A DNA stretch of 64,000 nucleotides from Pseudorhodoferax aquiterrae. GTDB taxonomy: Bacteria; Pseudomonadota; Gammaproteobacteria; Burkholderiales; Burkholderiaceae_C. Positions 62,832-64,000 of this stretch are shown here, in pieces. Every line of letters begins with the position of its first letter. Positions within the stretch are counted from its first letter, which is position 1. The stretch is from assembly GCF_014652235.1 (NCBI RefSeq), contig NZ_BMYK01000010.1, forward strand, positions 62,001 through 126,000, written 5' to 3'. A program made the translations under genes and the position numbers. The notes under the pieces were generated by a model. The model had not been told where the DNA came from and ran no database searches. It saw nothing but the letters and a program-made list of their open reading frames with translations.

Positions 62832-63812
62832 TCACTTGATGGCAATGATGCGGTCGTAGTCCTGCTGGCGGTAGCCGTGGTCCGTGGGCTTGGTGTTCTT
62901 GAGCACGGCGGCGCGGAAGGCGTCCTTGTCCACCGTGATCACGTTGTTGCCCTTCTTCTTGAACTCCTCGACCAGGCGCGCTTCGGAGGCGATGATCTCG
63001 CGGCCGGTCTTCTCGGCGGCTTCCATCATCACGTCGCCGAAGATCTTCTTCTCGTCGGCGCTGAGCTTGTTCCACAGGCTGCCCGAGACCACGGTCAGCA
63101 GCGAATCGACGATGTGGCCGGTCAGCGAGATGTTCTTCTGCACCTCGTAGAACTTCTTGGCCTCGATGGTCGGCAGCGGGTTCTCCTGTGCGTCCACGGT
63201 GTTGTTCTGCAGCGCCAGGTAGACCTCGGCGAAGGCGATCGGCGTGGCGTTGGCGCCCAGTGCGCGCGGGAAGGCCAGGTAGGCCGGCGCGTCTGGCACG
63301 CGGATCTTCAGGCCCTTCATGTCCTCGGGCTTGGCGACGGGCTTGGCCGCGCTGCTGGTCACGTGGCGCGCGCCGTAGTAGCTCAGCGCCGTGATGTGGT
63401 TGCCGGTCTTGTCGTCGTAGCCCTTGGCCAGTTCCTTGAACACCTCGCTGTTCGCGTACTTGAGCTGGTGCTCGGCGTCGCGGAAGATGAACGGGAAGTA
63501 GCTGATCGACAGCGGTGTGTAGCTGCGGCCCGCGAAGCTCGCGCCGGTCAGCACGATGTCCACCGTGCCCAGCGTCAGGCCCTGGTTGATGTCGGCTTCC
63601 TTGCCCAGCGTGGAGGCCGGGAACACCGTGATCTCGTACTTGCCGTTGGTGCGCTTCTTGATCTCTTCGCCGGCCCAGACCGAGTACTTGTGGAAGGGCT
63701 CGGAAGTCTCGTAGACATGGGCCCACTTGAGCTTGGTCTGGGCGCTGGCCAGGCCGGCGGCGGCCAGCAGGCTGGCCAGGGCCACGGTCTTCAGGATGTG
63801 TCGCTTGTGCAT
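62832..63812 (-). CDS. TRAP transporter substrate-binding protein (DctP)
   Basis: A 326-residue periplasmic receptor. The signal peptide (KTVALASLLAAAGLASAQT) is followed by LKWAHVYETSEPFHKYSVWAGEEI; the conserved Arg-containing ligand segment is GLKIRVPDAPAYLAF, and ALQNNTVDAQENPLPTI is the family hinge. DctP binds a carboxylate through a bidentate Arg contact and hands it to DctQM. The carboxylate is probably the substrate of the downstream dehydratase and dehydrogenase. First structural gene after the regulator. Confidence 0.94.
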   Translation of the reverse strand: MHKRHILKTVALASLLAAAGLASAQTKLKWAHVYETSEPFHKYSVWAGEEIKKRTNGKYEITVFPASTLGKEADINQGLTLGTVDIVLTGASFAGRSYTPLSISYFPFIFRDAEHQLKYANSEVFKELAKGYDDKTGNHITALSYYGARHVTSSAAKPVAKPEDMKGLKIRVPDAPAYLAFPRALGANATPIAFAEVYLALQNNTVDAQENPLPTIEAKKFYEVQKNISLTGHIVDSLLTVVSGSLWNKLSADEKKIFGDVMMEAAEKTGREIIASEARLVEEFKKKGNNVITVDKDAFRAAVLKNTKPTDHGYRQQDYDRIIAIK

Positions 63813-63842
63813 GGCTGTGTCTCCTCGTTGGTGGGGGGCGGT

Positions 63843-64000
63843 TCAGGTGGCAGGAAGATCCTTGGCGCGGCGCCAGCTGGCCGAGAAGCGCTGGTGCGAT
63901 TTGTCCATGTGGGTGTGCATGGCGGCGCGGGCTGCGGCCTCGTCGCGCGCGGCGATGGCATCGCGGATCGCCTCGTGCTCGGCGATCGCCATGCGCCAGG
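63843..64000 (-). CDS. GntR family regulator with FCD domain, C-terminal fragment
   Basis: Only the last ~52 codons are in the window; the gene starts beyond its right edge. The translation contains AEHEAIRDAIAARDEAAARAAMHTHMDKS followed by HQRF, the closing helices of the FadR/GntR-type FCD ligand domain. It ends 30 bases before the dctP start on the same strand and probably regulates the TRAP/dehydratase cluster. Confidence 0.8.
   Translation of the reverse strand, partial: WRMAIAEHEAIRDAIAARDEAAARAAMHTHMDKSHQRFSASWRRAKDLPAT

Overview
The window is about 64 kb of high-GC DNA from a betaproteobacterium, most likely Burkholderiales, family Comamonadaceae; the genus cannot be fixed by eye. 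Reasons: four Bug/TctC-type periplasmic receptors without TctAB partners, aerobic aryl-CoA catabolism, a PHA granule phasin, an argB-slmA pair, and structured intergenic repeats of the kind common in this family. Genes are dense and only one gap exceeds 300 bases. I saw no rRNA, tRNA, CRISPR array, prophage or transposase.

Layout. 1-422: end of a Bug receptor. 434-2034 (minus): DUF1840 protein and a cyclopropane-fatty-acid-synthase-like methyltransferase. 2156-7817 (plus): a tight operon for aerobic CoA-dependent 2-aminobenzoate breakdown (monooxygenase/reductase, MarR, crotonase, CoA ligase, RidA), with a MarR-type palindrome over the first start codon. 7819-13985: gamma-glutamyltransferase-family protein with three tandem terminators, zinc-peptidase lipoprotein, acyl-CoA-binding protein, hemerythrin, TPR protein, TetR, a Cys-rich protein and phasin.

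14083-32183: an O-antigen locus. rmlBDAC makes dTDP-L-rhamnose and Wzm/Wzt exports the chain. Two multidomain methyltransferase/glycosyltransferase proteins follow, one of 1437 residues with methyltransferase, kinase-like, coiled-coil and two glycosyltransferase regions. Then come a sugar aminotransferase, a GtrB-like transferase, a bifunctional ketoisomerase/acetyltransferase (FdtD/WxcM type), GtrA, a polytopic protein and a GT2 enzyme, ending with a WecA-like initiating transferase. GC falls strongly between about 25.4 and 31.1 kb and returns abruptly inside the WecA-like gene, a sign of horizontal exchange.

32239-33833: argB and slmA. 34027-43762: an AraC regulator and a CoA-ester degradation operon (SCP-x thiolase, split MaoC hydratase, two SDRs, acyl-CoA dehydrogenase, ligase, Bug receptor, crotonase). 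43881-45695: a 7TMR-DISM diguanylate cyclase. 45921-48755 (minus): lactate dehydrogenase and permease. 49068-53175: Bug receptor, HMG-CoA-lyase-family enzyme, CaiB CoA-transferase and LysR regulator. 53265-56171: a NUDIX-type NAD regulator, paired operators, nadC and a Bug receptor. 56226-57849: RlmN-family radical SAM enzyme and a ParDE module. 57900-64000 (minus): a sugar-acid or hydroxy-acid cluster (Ldh2-type dehydrogenase, UxaA-family dehydratase, TRAP transporter, GntR regulator).

Most notable: the WbdD-like multidomain protein next to Wzm/Wzt; a Gtr-type side-branch system interleaved with amino-sugar synthesis; a RidA enzyme in the 2-aminobenzoyl-CoA operon; structured repeats with compensatory changes placed just after binding-protein genes; and paired palindromes in front of nadC.
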